Assembly: GCA_046758085.1 (NCBI GenBank)
Contig: JBHHZP010000020.1
Span: forward strand, 1-35,524
DNA from: VRUB01 sp046758085
Lineage (GTDB): Bacteria > Pseudomonadota > Gammaproteobacteria > Acidiferrobacterales > SPGG2
Length of the DNA: 35,524 nucleotides
Direction: 5' to 3'
Below the pieces are notes generated by a model. The model saw nothing but the letters and a program-made list of their open reading frames with translations. It made no database searches and was not told the origin of the DNA. The first letter of the stretch is position 1, and each line of letters begins with the position of its first letter. This document shows, one piece after another, positions 1 through 8,092 of the stretch. The translations under genes were made by a program, and so were the position numbers.

Positions 1-315
1 TGCATAAATGAGCACCGTGCGCGAACCCCAGATGATCCGCGACAGGATGTCCCGCCCGATGTGGTCGGTACCCAGCCAAAAGGTCCCACCGCCGGCAAAC
101 GGCGTCAGCGGCTTGGCGTATGGCTGCAGTGTCGCCAGCGGATCGAACGGCGATATGAGCGGAGCCAGGATCGCAACCAGAACCCAGAAAATAACGATAC
201 CCGCACCGATCATGCCCACCCAGCTTTCGCGCAACAGCGCGAACGACTTCAGGGCGCGCACGAGTGCCGCCACATATGATGGGGCAGGAATGGTTGCGGC
301 AGTCGCGTGACTCAT
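1..315 (-). CDS. Opp/Dpp-type ABC transporter permease (DppC-like), partial
   Basis: First 105 residues of an inner-membrane permease of the peptide/nickel/opine importer family; the rest lies beyond the left edge. The ATG (313-315) begins MSHATAATIP, followed by a charged cytoplasmic stretch, one hydrophobic membrane segment at about residues 38-55 (GMIGAGIVIFWVLVAILAPL), and a periplasmic part ending in the DppC hallmark FWLGTDHIGRDILSR. This matches the N-terminal OppC_N region plus the start of the permease domain. It lies 11 nt downstream of the DppB-like gene on the same strand, so the two form one operon with the binding protein at 1368-3065. The two ATPase genes usual for such systems would be expected to the left of the window. 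Substrate cannot be told from this piece. Confidence 0.93.
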   Translation of the reverse strand, partial: MSHATAATIPAPSYVAALVRALKSFALLRESWVGMIGAGIVIFWVLVAILAPLISPFDPLATLQPYAKPLTPFAGGGTFWLGTDHIGRDILSRIIWGSRTVLIYA

Positions 316-326
316 CGCGCGCTGCC

Positions 327-1259
327 TCAACTGAACCGTATGCGGGGGTTCAGGTACTGATAGCCGACGTCGGAGATCAGCCGGCCCACGACGACGACGA
401 ATACAGCCACCATGGCACAGGCCTCGATCAGGAAGATATCGTCGTTGAGCGAGGCCTCCAGCAACAGCGCGCCGAAGCCTTTATAACCGAAGAAGAACTC
501 GACCACGATCACACCCGAGAGCAGCCAGCTGACCTGCAGTACGATCACTGTGAACGGCGCGATAAGCGCGTTGCGCAAGGCGTGCTTGAGGATCACCCGC
601 CGATAGCGCAGCCCTTTGAGAACCGCCGTTCGTACGTACTGCGTGGTCATCACTTCGGCCATCGACGCACGCGTCATGCGCGCCACATAGCCAAAGTCGT
701 AAATCACCAGCACCATGACCGGCAGAATCAGCTCTTTGAAATTGAATCCATCGGTCATGCTGCTGGTTCCTGGCAACAGCTTCAGCCAGAACACGAAGAT
801 AGCCGAGACGATCACCGTGCTGGCAAACTCAGGTACCGAGGTGGTGATGATGCTCGCCACTGAAATGGTGCGGTCAAGCCTGGAGCCCTCGCGCATTCCG
901 GCAAGGATGCCGAGTACCAGGGAAATCGGGATCATGAACGCGAACACCCAAAAGCCAAGGATGGCCGTGTTCCACAGCCGCGGCCACAGCACTTCCGATA
1001 CCGGCACCTTGAAGCGTGTGGATTCGCCGAAGTCGCCGGTGACAAAGTTACCGAGCCAGCTGAAGTAGCGAACGTATAGCGGCTGCATGTAACCGTGCTG
1101 CTCCAGCCAGAGGCTACGTTGCTCCTCCGACGTATACGGACCGAGCACCTTGGTGGCAACACTGCCGGGAGACAACTCCAGGATCACGAATAGCGCCATC
1201 GACACCACGATCATGGTCACGACCATGAAGCCGAGGCGTTTGGTAATGAAAATCAACAT
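327..1259 (-). CDS. Opp/Dpp-type ABC transporter permease (DppB-like)
   Basis: Inner-membrane permease, 310 aa, a normal length for the DppB/OppB family. It starts MLIFITKRLGFMVVTMIVVS, the usual short basic N-terminus plus first membrane helix. A periplasmic loop follows, then the BPD_transp_1 region with the EAA-type loop (AVLKGLRYRRVILKHALRNA) that contacts the ATPase, and it ends in the family-typical DVGYQYLNPRIRFS. An in-frame ATG 27 codons upstream (position 1340) would add a non-conserved Arg/Ser-rich stretch. The start at 1259 was chosen because it fits the family N-terminus, although no strong Shine-Dalgarno is visible. The gene follows the binding protein after 108 nt and precedes the DppC-like gene by 11 nt. 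Confidence 0.93.
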   Translation of the reverse strand: MLIFITKRLGFMVVTMIVVSMALFVILELSPGSVATKVLGPYTSEEQRSLWLEQHGYMQPLYVRYFSWLGNFVTGDFGESTRFKVPVSEVLWPRLWNTAILGFWVFAFMIPISLVLGILAGMREGSRLDRTISVASIITTSVPEFASTVIVSAIFVFWLKLLPGTSSMTDGFNFKELILPVMVLVIYDFGYVARMTRASMAEVMTTQYVRTAVLKGLRYRRVILKHALRNALIAPFTVIVLQVSWLLSGVIVVEFFFGYKGFGALLLEASLNDDIFLIEACAMVAVFVVVVGRLISDVGYQYLNPRIRFS

Positions 1260-1367
1260 AGACGAAGCACCGTCACCCGATTCGCTCGCCTGGCTAGAAT
1301 GCTGATTGGAGTCTCCAGACAAGGCGGCGCGGCGGCGCATACGCGTCGCCGCGGCCGGTGCCTGACA

Positions 1368-3065
1368 TCAGGCGAGCCACACTTTATTCATCTGGTGGTA
1401 GTTGGTCGGGTGCAGCTTATAATTTTGGACTTTCTTGTGACCTGAGGCGAAGATCGATCGCCACAACGGCTGTGCAATGATCGCGTCGTTTTGCAATATC
1501 GTTTGCAGCTTCTCCATGTGCTTTTTGCGCTCATTTATGTCGACCGTCGCGCTCGCCACATCCAGAATCCTATCGAATTCGGGATTGTTGTAGTGCGTTT
1601 CATTCCACGGCACGCCCGAGCGATAGGCCAGGTTCAACACCATCACGCCCAGCGGGCGATGGGTCCAGGCAGTGAAACCGAAAGCGGTTTTGTCCCAGAT
1701 CTCCCAGTACCGTGCATTTGGCATCACATTGATCTTGATTCGAATGCCGGCCGGCTTGCACATCTGGGCAAGCGCCTGGGCGACCGCCACTTCCCACGGT
1801 GGCTCTTTCTTGCAGTCGATCTTGAGGTCGATACCGTCGGGATAACCCGCTTCTTTCAACAGCTGCCTGGCGCGTGCATAGTCCTGCTGCGGGGTGGGCA
1901 TTTGTGCATACTCGGGGTGCACGGGCGCCACGTGATGGTCCTGCGCGGGTGCACCGCGGCCCCGATAGGCCAGCTCCAGGAGCCGGTCATGGTCCTGGCA
2001 CAGGCGCACGGCTGTGCGAATGCGCACGTCTTCAAACGGTTTCTTGTCGACCTGCATGCGCGCCACGCCCGTCTGGGCCGTGATCGCTTCGTAGAGCTGC
2101 GCATGGGGAATGGCCTTGACCACGTCAATCTGCTCGACGAAGGTCTCGTATACCAGGTCGACCTGATTCGACGCGAGCGCTGCCAAACCGGCAGCGGGAT
2201 CGTCACCGTGGTCAACATAGGTAATGCCGTCGAGGTAAACCTCCTCACCCCAATAGTCGTTGGGATCACGTTTGACCAACACCGCCTTCTGACCGACCGC
2301 ATACTCCTTCAAGACAAACGGACCGGTGCCCACGGGATTCTTGGTGAGATTGCCGCCCTTGTCCTCGAAGCGCCGGTTTACGATCGCGGTTGGGTAATTA
2401 TAGAGGTTCTCGGGGATAGCGAGCTCGGGACGGTTGAGGTGCAGTCGCACTGTGTGCTTGTCGACCTTCTCGATTGCACCCGGGGTCATGCTCTTGCTGA
2501 CTACGGGTTTGCCCTTCTTGTCTTTTTTCCCGGTGTCGGTCGCGGTGACCATGGAGCTGAAAAGACCGAGGTTGGAAGAACCGGTCTTGGGGTTGAGCCA
2601 GCGCTCGAAGTTAAACGCGACGTCGTCGGCATTGAACTCATCGCCATTGCTCCATTTGACGCCTTGGCGCAGGTGTAGTGTCCACGTCTTCAGATCGTCA
2701 GATGCCTGCCAGCGCTCGCAGAGATAGGGCCGCGTAACGTTGTCCGGCCCGGTAATGGTCAGGTACTCCAGGAATTGCCGCGACACATTTGATTTTTCGG
2801 TCCAATCGAAAGTCGCCGGGTCGGTCATCTCCTGCGCCCGCATGGACACCTTGAGCACGCCGCCTTTCTTCGCCATCGCCGCTTGCGCGGTTGGCATGAG
2901 GAACTTGCCGGTGATCTTGCCGGCCAGGGTATAGGCAGCCGTGGCCGACATGCCAAGCAGGGTCACGGTGCGCAGAAAATCACGACGGCCGATCTTGCCT
3001 TGCCTGAGCTCCTCCGCCAGCTCGGGGATAGCGGGGTGCAGACTGCCCCTATGCTTCTTAGCCAT
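1368..3065 (-). CDS. ABC transporter solute-binding protein, family 5, Tat-exported
   Basis: Periplasmic binding protein of the peptide/nickel/opine family (SBP_bac_5), 565 aa, which captures the substrate for the two permeases downstream. Residues 27-32 read RRDFLR after a long basic N-region and are followed by a hydrophobic stretch and an AQA-type cleavage site near residue 62, so export by the Tat pathway in folded form is likely. Mature-protein signatures include LHLRQGVKWSNGDEFNADDV and FVLKEYAVGQ. The start at 3065 is preferred over an ATG five codons upstream because GGAGGG sits 7 nt before it. The substrate is unknown; dipeptides, oligopeptides, opines and glycine-betaine-like compounds are all handled by this family. 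It is the first gene of the operon, with a perfect leader hairpin upstream. Confidence 0.93.
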   Translation of the reverse strand: MAKKHRGSLHPAIPELAEELRQGKIGRRDFLRTVTLLGMSATAAYTLAGKITGKFLMPTAQAAMAKKGGVLKVSMRAQEMTDPATFDWTEKSNVSRQFLEYLTITGPDNVTRPYLCERWQASDDLKTWTLHLRQGVKWSNGDEFNADDVAFNFERWLNPKTGSSNLGLFSSMVTATDTGKKDKKGKPVVSKSMTPGAIEKVDKHTVRLHLNRPELAIPENLYNYPTAIVNRRFEDKGGNLTKNPVGTGPFVLKEYAVGQKAVLVKRDPNDYWGEEVYLDGITYVDHGDDPAAGLAALASNQVDLVYETFVEQIDVVKAIPHAQLYEAITAQTGVARMQVDKKPFEDVRIRTAVRLCQDHDRLLELAYRGRGAPAQDHHVAPVHPEYAQMPTPQQDYARARQLLKEAGYPDGIDLKIDCKKEPPWEVAVAQALAQMCKPAGIRIKINVMPNARYWEIWDKTAFGFTAWTHRPLGVMVLNLAYRSGVPWNETHYNNPEFDRILDVASATVDINERKKHMEKLQTILQNDAIIAQPLWRSIFASGHKKVQNYKLHPTNYHQMNKVWLA

Positions 3066-3089
3066 GGGTATGCCCTCCAATGGTTGTTC

Positions 3090-3108
3090 GCTCCGCCTCA
3101 GGCGGAGC
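3090..3108. promoter_or_regulatory. perfect 8-bp stem hairpin in the leader of the binding-protein gene
   Basis: GCTCCGCC (3090-3097), loop TCA, GGCGGAGC (3101-3108). It ends 24 nt before the binding-protein start codon at 3065 on the minus strand, just upstream of the ribosome binding site. It is not followed by a T tract in either direction. A leader stem that protects the 5' end, or a protein-binding palindrome, are both possible. Confidence 0.45.
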
Positions 3109-3320
3109 CGCCGGTGCGTCTTATTGCTTTAATGTTCTTTGGCGCGCCGAATTCGGTCTATGGGAAGTCCTGGAGCCCACCTTAAACGATTGCTTTAGGC
3201 CCTGCAACTTCTGCAGCGCACAAAAGGTACGCGCTGCTCCGGCTTGCAGTGCACCTGCGCTACGTGGCGGTAATGTCTGCTATGTTTTAGAGCACATGAA
3301 GGTTTTGGGGGATTATTGTA

Positions 3321-3521
3321 ATGAACCCTGTCGTTGCGCAGCTGCTGTGTGATTTTCCGGCTCGCCTCCACCCGGTCAGCCAGATGTTTCTGGACGCGTA
3401 CATCGTGGGCATGATGACCACCGCCGATTTTCTGCGGTTCTTCTCGTTACCCAACTCCGACTACATTCCGCTCGGCCAATGCTTCGTCGCCCTGCTCACC
3501 AACGGGGCGCCATCAGCGTAG
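3321..3521 (+). CDS. possible small protein, 66 aa, unrecognised
   Basis: An open frame starting MNPVVAQLLCDFPARLHPVS with a reasonable ribosome binding site (GGGGGA, 8 nt before the ATG). The product is hydrophobic-aromatic in the middle (MFLDAYIVGMMTTADFLRFF) but has no clear signal peptide or membrane helix, and I recognise no family. It lies alone between the leader of the minus-strand transporter operon and the truncated PhnD-like gene. No convincing sigma-70 promoter was found in front of it. If it is not a gene, the stretch 3066-3629 holds only the transporter leader. Confidence 0.35.
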   Translation: MNPVVAQLLCDFPARLHPVSQMFLDAYIVGMMTTADFLRFFSLPNSDYIPLGQCFVALLTNGAPSA

Positions 3522-3629
3522 CGCGGTTGCAGTTCAAGGCGTTTCTACGCTGAACAAGGATCCGCCGCGCAGTGCGTGCCGCCCTGTCAGCTTAGTAATC
3601 ACGGTTGTCGGGTCACGGCTGCGGTACGA

Positions 3630-4067
3630 CTAACTAGACGGCAACAAACGCTTGCCATTGGCCAGTGGCGCCAACATGGTGCGAAAGCTATGGTAGCCGG
3701 ATTGAGAGTCGCGCCTGTTGACGGCACAGATTCCGCCGCGCAGCGCCATCAGGCTAGCCGCCGGGTTGCCCGAGCGGTTGACAATCGCGCTGCGGTAACG
3801 CGGCCACACACAACCGGGGGCGTCGTAGACCGGTGTGGCTAGCGGCTGCAGTACGCCAGATAGCTTGTGGACCAGCGGATAGCCGCAGGTCTGGCTAAAC
3901 AACGGCCCGGGGTCATACCATGCCACCCCTGTCTCATCGCCCCGTGTAAGCGCGTCCAGCACATTCTCGATACCCGCGCGGCGGAACGCGGCGGCCAAAC
4001 CCCGCCACCAGGCGTCGGTCGCCCGGCGTATCGCCGGCAGATCGTACATGGGAAGGCTGGCAAGCAT
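3630..4067 (-). pseudogene. truncated PhnD-like phosphate/phosphonate ABC binding protein
   Basis: The start MLASLPMYDLPAIRRATDAW, preceded by AAGGA 8 nt upstream, and the motifs SQTCGYPLVHKL, PGCVWPRYRS and NRRDSQSGYHSFRTMLAPLA are those of the PhnD-like family (phosphate/phosphite/phosphonate binding proteins, COG3221). Members usually run to about 250-300 aa. This frame stops after 145 codons, just after the first lobe, and I could not find the missing second lobe in the other two minus-strand frames of 3541-3630. So the gene has lost its 3' half rather than suffering a simple frameshift. No signal peptide is visible, as in many stand-alone members of this group. It is divergent from the HTH regulator at 4300, which may once have controlled it. 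A short functional protein cannot be ruled out. Confidence 0.7.
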
Positions 4068-4236
4068 CCCGCATTCCTTCACTGCTGGGCGGGTTAAAGG
4101 ATCGGCTGTTTTGGCGGCCGATGCCGAAATTTGCCGACGCCGACTGACTTTTCCGCGTCTGAAGACCAAATTGTCCCCATACTAACAATGAGGCAATGCG
4201 CACACGATGTAGCATTATGCAATAACATGTGGATAT

Positions 4237-4265
4237 TTGTTGTTTAATACAGCAGCCGTTAATAT
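4237..4265 (+). promoter_or_regulatory. candidate sigma-70 promoter for the HTH regulator
   Basis: TTGTTG (4237-4242), 17-nt spacer, TAATAT (4260-4265), in a locally AT-rich stretch between the divergent genes. Matches to consensus are 3/6 and 4/6. It would start transcription near 4272 and so favours translation from the ATG at 4300. Confidence 0.3.
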
Positions 4266-4299
4266 TACGCAAAATCCTGCCGATATATCGACACAACTA

Positions 4300-5172
4300 A
4301 TGGATAGACGCGAATTGGTGCTGACCTTCCGCGAGCGCCTCGTCGAGGTGATCGACCGCTCCGGGCTAAGCCGCTCGGCCTTTGCCACCCAAGTGGGAAT
4401 GGATCGCTCCACCCTTTCGCAGCTGTTATCAGCCGGCAACGACCGGTTGCCGCGTGCCGAAACCATCGCGACTATCGCCACCGTGGCCCAGGTAAGCGTG
4501 GACTGGTTGCTGGGCCTGAGCCAGCAGGGCCAGCTCGGCACCGACGTCATAGCACCGGTCCTGGAGATCGCGGCGGGGACCGCATCGCCCGCGGACGAAC
4601 GCCTGCAGCGTTGGCACGCAGAGACGTTGGGCTACAAGATCCGCTACGTGCCGACGACCTTGCCCGATCTGCTCAGGACGGAGGAGGTCATACGCTATGA
4701 GTACCGAGACTACAGCACGCTGGTGCCCAAAGGGCGCATTGAGCAGGCCGAAGCGCGACTTGCTTATAGCCGCCGGCCTGAGACAGATATGGAAGTATGC
4801 AGTCCGTTACAGTCAATCGAGGAGTTCGCCCGCGGCGAGGGCGTCTGGCGCAACCTGCCCGAGACCAGTCGCAGGGAACAGCTGGAATGGATGATAAGCC
4901 TGCTGAACGAACTCTATCCTACTTTTCGCTGGTTCCTGTTCGACGGGCTGCGGCATTTTTCAGTACCGCTGACAATTTTCGGGCCCCTGCGCGCAGCGGT
5001 GTATTTTGGCAACATGTACTTTGTTTTCAACTCAACCGAGCACATCCGCGTGTTGACCCATCATTTCGATGACTTGATCCGCGCCGCCGTGATACAGCCA
5101 CCTGCAGTGCTTGGTTATCTCGGAAACCTTTTGAAGGAGCTGGGCCCCGGCGATAATAGTGACGCTCTTTGA
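4300..5172 (+). CDS. XRE-type helix-turn-helix transcriptional regulator
   Basis: A 290-aa DNA-binding regulator. Residues about 8-70 form an HTH_3-like domain: FRERLVEVIDRSGLSRSAFA, then a recognition-helix region (VGMDRSTLSQLLS) and a closing VSVDWLLGLS. The C-terminal 200 residues are a separate domain with a segment (RYVPTTLPDLLRTEEVIR) that recalls the 'PGLLQT' motif in C-terminal domains of some HTH_31/DUF5753 regulators. Its ligand or partner is unknown. The ATG at 4300 starts right at the conserved region. An upstream TTG at 4237 adds 21 codons but falls on the candidate -35 box. It is divergent from the truncated PhnD-like gene and convergent with peroxiredoxin. Confidence 0.8.
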   Translation: MDRRELVLTFRERLVEVIDRSGLSRSAFATQVGMDRSTLSQLLSAGNDRLPRAETIATIATVAQVSVDWLLGLSQQGQLGTDVIAPVLEIAAGTASPADERLQRWHAETLGYKIRYVPTTLPDLLRTEEVIRYEYRDYSTLVPKGRIEQAEARLAYSRRPETDMEVCSPLQSIEEFARGEGVWRNLPETSRREQLEWMISLLNELYPTFRWFLFDGLRHFSVPLTIFGPLRAAVYFGNMYFVFNSTEHIRVLTHHFDDLIRAAVIQPPAVLGYLGNLLKELGPGDNSDAL

Positions 5173-5400
5173 TGACGTCGTCATCTTCCAACCACTATAA
5201 GTTATCCAGATTCATCTCGACAGCGTGGATGATCCTCGCCAGACCAAGCACCAGCGCAGCGTTGCAGTTGCTCCTGGACTCGGGAGAGACGATAGCGCCG
5301 GAGCGCCCACGCATCCCTGTCAGACATGTCGAGCCACAGGCCTTACGAGGAACATGTGCAACTATAATAGACCACGTGGCGCGACGCGATCCTATCGTCA

Positions 5401-5883
5401 CTACAGCAGTTCCAGGATCGCCTCCGCGCTACTGACTTTGAACTCGCCGGGTTCCTCCACATTCAGGGCCTTGATGACTCCGTCCTCGACCACCATCGCG
5501 TAGCGGCGTGAGCGCACCCCCATGCCGATACCACTGCGATCATCGTCCAGCCCCATCGCCTTCGTGAACTCCGCACTCCCGTCGGCCAACATCAAGATGT
5601 TGTCATCGACATTCTGATCCTTGCCCCACGCGTCCATGACGAAGGCGTCATTGACCGAAAGGCAGACTATCCGGTCGACATTCTTTTTTCTGATGGCATC
5701 CACATTGACCACGAAGCCGGGCAAGTGCGCCTTCGAGCATGTCGGCGTGAATGCACCGGGCAACGCGAATAACACCACGCGCTTGCCCTTGAAGAGCTCA
5801 TCCGTCGTAATGGTCTTGATGCCTTCGGCCGTCATGTACCGTAGCGTGGCGTTTGGGATTTTGTCGCCTACTTTAATTGTCAT
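5401..5883 (-). CDS. peroxiredoxin, Prx5/AhpE-like redoxin
   Basis: Thiol peroxidase of 160 aa that reduces hydrogen peroxide and organic hydroperoxides in the cytoplasm. The peroxidatic Cys lies in the Prx5-type motif PGAFTPTCSKAHLPGF at about residues 43-58. The middle DDRSGIGMGVRSRRYAMVVE is typical of the glutaredoxin-dependent Prx5 subfamily, and the C-terminal VEEPGEFKVSSAEAIL closes the fold. The protein has no other Cys, so it should be a 1-Cys type regenerated by an external thiol such as glutaredoxin/glutathione. A strong AAGGAG lies 7-8 nt before the ATG. The quinone oxidoreductase gene is 142 nt upstream on the same strand; co-transcription is possible but not shown. Confidence 0.95.
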   Translation of the reverse strand: MTIKVGDKIPNATLRYMTAEGIKTITTDELFKGKRVVLFALPGAFTPTCSKAHLPGFVVNVDAIRKKNVDRIVCLSVNDAFVMDAWGKDQNVDDNILMLADGSAEFTKAMGLDDDRSGIGMGVRSRRYAMVVEDGVIKALNVEEPGEFKVSSAEAILELL

Positions 5884-6025
5884 ATCTCCACTCCTTATGG
5901 ATCCGTTTTCTATCGCAGCGTGTCGTGGCTATCGGCGCACAGCGACTCGCACAACGCCCGGGCCGCCCGTTGCTACCCGTGATATCAGCGCCAAGGCTAG
6001 TGAACCGACGGTGTTCCAGTTATTT

Positions 6026-7003
6026 CTAAGGCAACAGCACTGTTGAGCCTGTCGTCTGACGTGCCTCGAGCGCGCGATGGGCCTCCGCCGCATCCTTCAA
6101 CGGAAACGTTTGTCGCACCTCGATCTTGACCACCCCGCGCCCCACGACCTCGAACAGCTCCTGCGACATGGCCACGAGATCCTCCCGCTTGGCGGCGTAG
6201 GTCATCAGCGTGGGCCGCGTCAGGTAGAGCGATCCGTTCTTGCTCAGGATTCCGATGTCGAGCGTGGGAACGACCCCGGATGACTGCCCGAAGCTAACCA
6301 TCATTCCGCGTGGCCGCAGGCACTCGAGCGAGCGCATGAAAGTGTCCTTACCCACTGAATCGTACACCACCGGCACCCCTTCGCCATGGGTGATCTCGCG
6401 CACCCTTTCGACAAAATCGTCCTTGGTATAGATCACCGGATGGTCGCAGCCGTGGGCGGCGGCGAGCTTGGCCTTTTCCTCGGAACTGACCGTGCCGATC
6501 ACGGTTACCCCGAGGTCCTTGGCCCATTGACAGGCAATCAGCCCCACGCCGCCCGCGGCCGCATGAAACAGTATGGTATCCCCGGGCTTCACCTGATAGG
6601 TGCTGCGCAGCAGATACTGCGCGGTCATACCCTTGAGCATCATTGCGGCGGCGCTCTGGCTGTCGATCTGGTCGGGTAAGTGCACCAGCCGGTCTGCCGG
6701 GACCAGACGCACGTCGGCGTAGGCGCCGATTGCGCCAATGCCGTAGGCAACCCGGTCGCCGACTTTAAAATCTTTCACGCCCGGTCCAATCGCCTTGACC
6801 GTGCCGGCGCCTTCCATTCCCGGAACAAACGGCAGACCTGGGTTCGGATAAACACCCGTGCGGAAGTAAACATCAATGTAGTTGAGGCCGATCGCGTCCT
6901 GGCGCACCAGCACCTGGCCCTCCCCCGGCTCACCGACGTCGACGTCTTCCCAACGCAATACCTCGGGTCCACCGGTTTCGTGTATTCGAATCGCTTTCGC
7001 CAA
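6026..7003 (-). CDS. qor: NADPH:quinone oxidoreductase, zinc-independent MDR family
   Basis: 325-aa soluble medium-chain dehydrogenase/reductase related to QorA, reducing quinones with NADPH. It begins LAKAIRIHETGGPEVLRWED, has the GroES-like catalytic domain (GLNYIDVYFRTGVYPNPGLP) and the Rossmann motif HAAAGGVGLIACQWAK near residues 147-162, and lacks the Cys/His zinc ligands of alcohol dehydrogenases. The start is unusual. No ATG fits: a GTG 18 codons upstream would add a non-conserved basic tail, whereas a TTG at 7003 is preceded by AAAGGAG about 8 nt away and opens exactly at the family N-terminus. A TTG start is therefore proposed. The neighbouring peroxiredoxin suggests a shared oxidative-stress role (inference). 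Confidence 0.92.
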   Translation of the reverse strand: MAKAIRIHETGGPEVLRWEDVDVGEPGEGQVLVRQDAIGLNYIDVYFRTGVYPNPGLPFVPGMEGAGTVKAIGPGVKDFKVGDRVAYGIGAIGAYADVRLVPADRLVHLPDQIDSQSAAAMMLKGMTAQYLLRSTYQVKPGDTILFHAAAGGVGLIACQWAKDLGVTVIGTVSSEEKAKLAAAHGCDHPVIYTKDDFVERVREITHGEGVPVVYDSVGKDTFMRSLECLRPRGMMVSFGQSSGVVPTLDIGILSKNGSLYLTRPTLMTYAAKREDLVAMSQELFEVVGRGVVKIEVRQTFPLKDAAEAHRALEARQTTGSTVLLP

Positions 7004-7263
7004 TTTTTCTCTCCTTTCTGATCTCCACCCAATCTTGGTGCCCGCGCGCGCCGCCACTCAAGGCCACGGGTGCACCAGCCCGGGTGGCCCGTTCACCTGC
7101 ATGGTGGCGTGGGCGTCACGAGCCAATGTTACTACCGAACCTCGCCGCATGACATCTGCGACATGGTACCAGCCGGTGGCATGCATATTGCAGTTTACTC
7201 CTGTAGGTGCAACTCGCCGCGTGAAACCGGTTTGTGTGGCCACCGATAGCAAGGTACAGGACC

Positions 7264-7701
7264 ATGAAGGAGCTTACAGTCGCGTTACTAATGTGGATTG
7301 GCAGCCATACGCCGTTGGCCTATGACGGCTCGCACGCGCCGGGGGTGGTGCGGGTACATCGCGCCGAGCTGGCGCGGATTCTCTACCAGGATGACCGGCC
7401 TCGGGATATCGATGTCGACAACATCAGCGTAGCAGGGCTTTACAACTTCAAGGATGGAAACATCTACCTGCTGGACAGCGTTGATGTCAGCACGGTTGAA
7501 GGCAGGGCCGTGCTTGTCCATGAGCTTGTCCACTATCTGCAGTACCACGACGGACAGGACAAATCGGTTCAGTGCATGCGGATGCTCGAGCCACAGGCCT
7601 ATCGGACTCAGGCCGATTACCTCGACCAGCACGGCAAAACATCCCCCTTTAATGAGCTGCACATATTGCTGGCAAGCCAGTGCTTGCCTATGTACATGTA
7701 A
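7264..7701 (+). CDS. small exported HExxH protein, putative metallopeptidase (DUF6647-like)
   Basis: A 145-aa protein starting MKELTVALLMWIGSHTPLAY, a short basic N-terminus and hydrophobic run that could be a signal peptide. Residues 86-90 are HELVH in the context VLVHELVHYLQYHDG. A downstream Glu109, in MLEPQAYRTQADYL, is spaced as the third zinc ligand of a gluzincin. The arrangement resembles small uncharacterised proteins grouped as DUF6647, for which no activity is established to my knowledge. The ATG at 7264 is preceded by ACAGGA; a GTG ten codons upstream would disrupt the signal-like N-terminus. It is divergent from qor and followed by a 391-nt gap. Confidence 0.75.
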   Translation: MKELTVALLMWIGSHTPLAYDGSHAPGVVRVHRAELARILYQDDRPRDIDVDNISVAGLYNFKDGNIYLLDSVDVSTVEGRAVLVHELVHYLQYHDGQDKSVQCMRMLEPQAYRTQADYLDQHGKTSPFNELHILLASQCLPMYM

Positions 7702-8092
7702 CGCTTGCCAGCGGTCCCGTGCGGACGCGCTTTGCAACTGCGCCCGCCGCTCATCGTTCCACCTCGAGTTACAAGACCCTCACCCTGAGTCGCCACCCCG
7801 GGGCGGTGGCCTCCGGATAGAGCGCCGCTTTAAAAGGAATCGTCCACGCTGCCCACCTGTCCCCGACTCCACGGCGGCCGCTCGCGCGGCCCGCGAGGAT
7901 CCAAAGTGCGCCCGGCCCGCCATTGCATCATACGGGTGAGATCCGCTTGTCGCTGGCACACAATCCGCCTACGATGAACTAATAACATGGGGCAAACGCA
8001 GGCAGGGCACCCCTGTCGATGACCCCAGTATTCTTTACAATAAGGCGGTTGCCTATCCTGACAGGCACAGAGCACCCGAGAGGCATTTCATC
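7702..8092. other. intergenic stretch before maeB
   Basis: No convincing gene. It holds a small GC hairpin (GCCACC 7792-7797 / GGTGGC 7805-7810, 7-nt loop, no T tract) downstream of the HExxH gene, and promoter-like sequence for maeB nearer its right end. The last 15-20 nt carry GAGAGG, the probable ribosome binding site of maeB. Confidence 0.5.
7947..7975 (+). promoter_or_regulatory. candidate sigma-70 promoter for maeB
   Basis: TTGTCG (7947-7952), 17-nt spacer, TACGAT (7970-7975), each 4/6 to consensus, giving a leader of about 110 nt. A second -10-like TACAAT lies at 8036-8041 with a poor -35 (CTGTCG). Either could drive maeB; neither is certain. Confidence 0.3.

Noticed and set aside
1491..2678. 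A 395-codon open frame on the plus strand opposite the first binding-protein gene
   Set aside because: It is the complement of a clearly conserved family-5 binding protein, and its translation shows no domain; long antisense frames are common in GC-rich coding DNA.
3541..3630. Simple frameshift as the cause of the short PhnD-like gene
   Set aside because: The other two minus-strand frames were translated by eye and show no second-lobe motifs, so a deletion or replacement is more likely.
4237..4299. TTG start that would extend the HTH regulator by 21 codons
   Set aside because: It falls on a candidate -35 box, has no good ribosome site, and the extension is outside the conserved region.
5171..5185. 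GATGACGTCGTCATC near-palindrome at the regulator stop codon as a terminator
   Set aside because: The usable RNA stem is only about five pairs and is followed by a weak pyrimidine run; it may be incidental.
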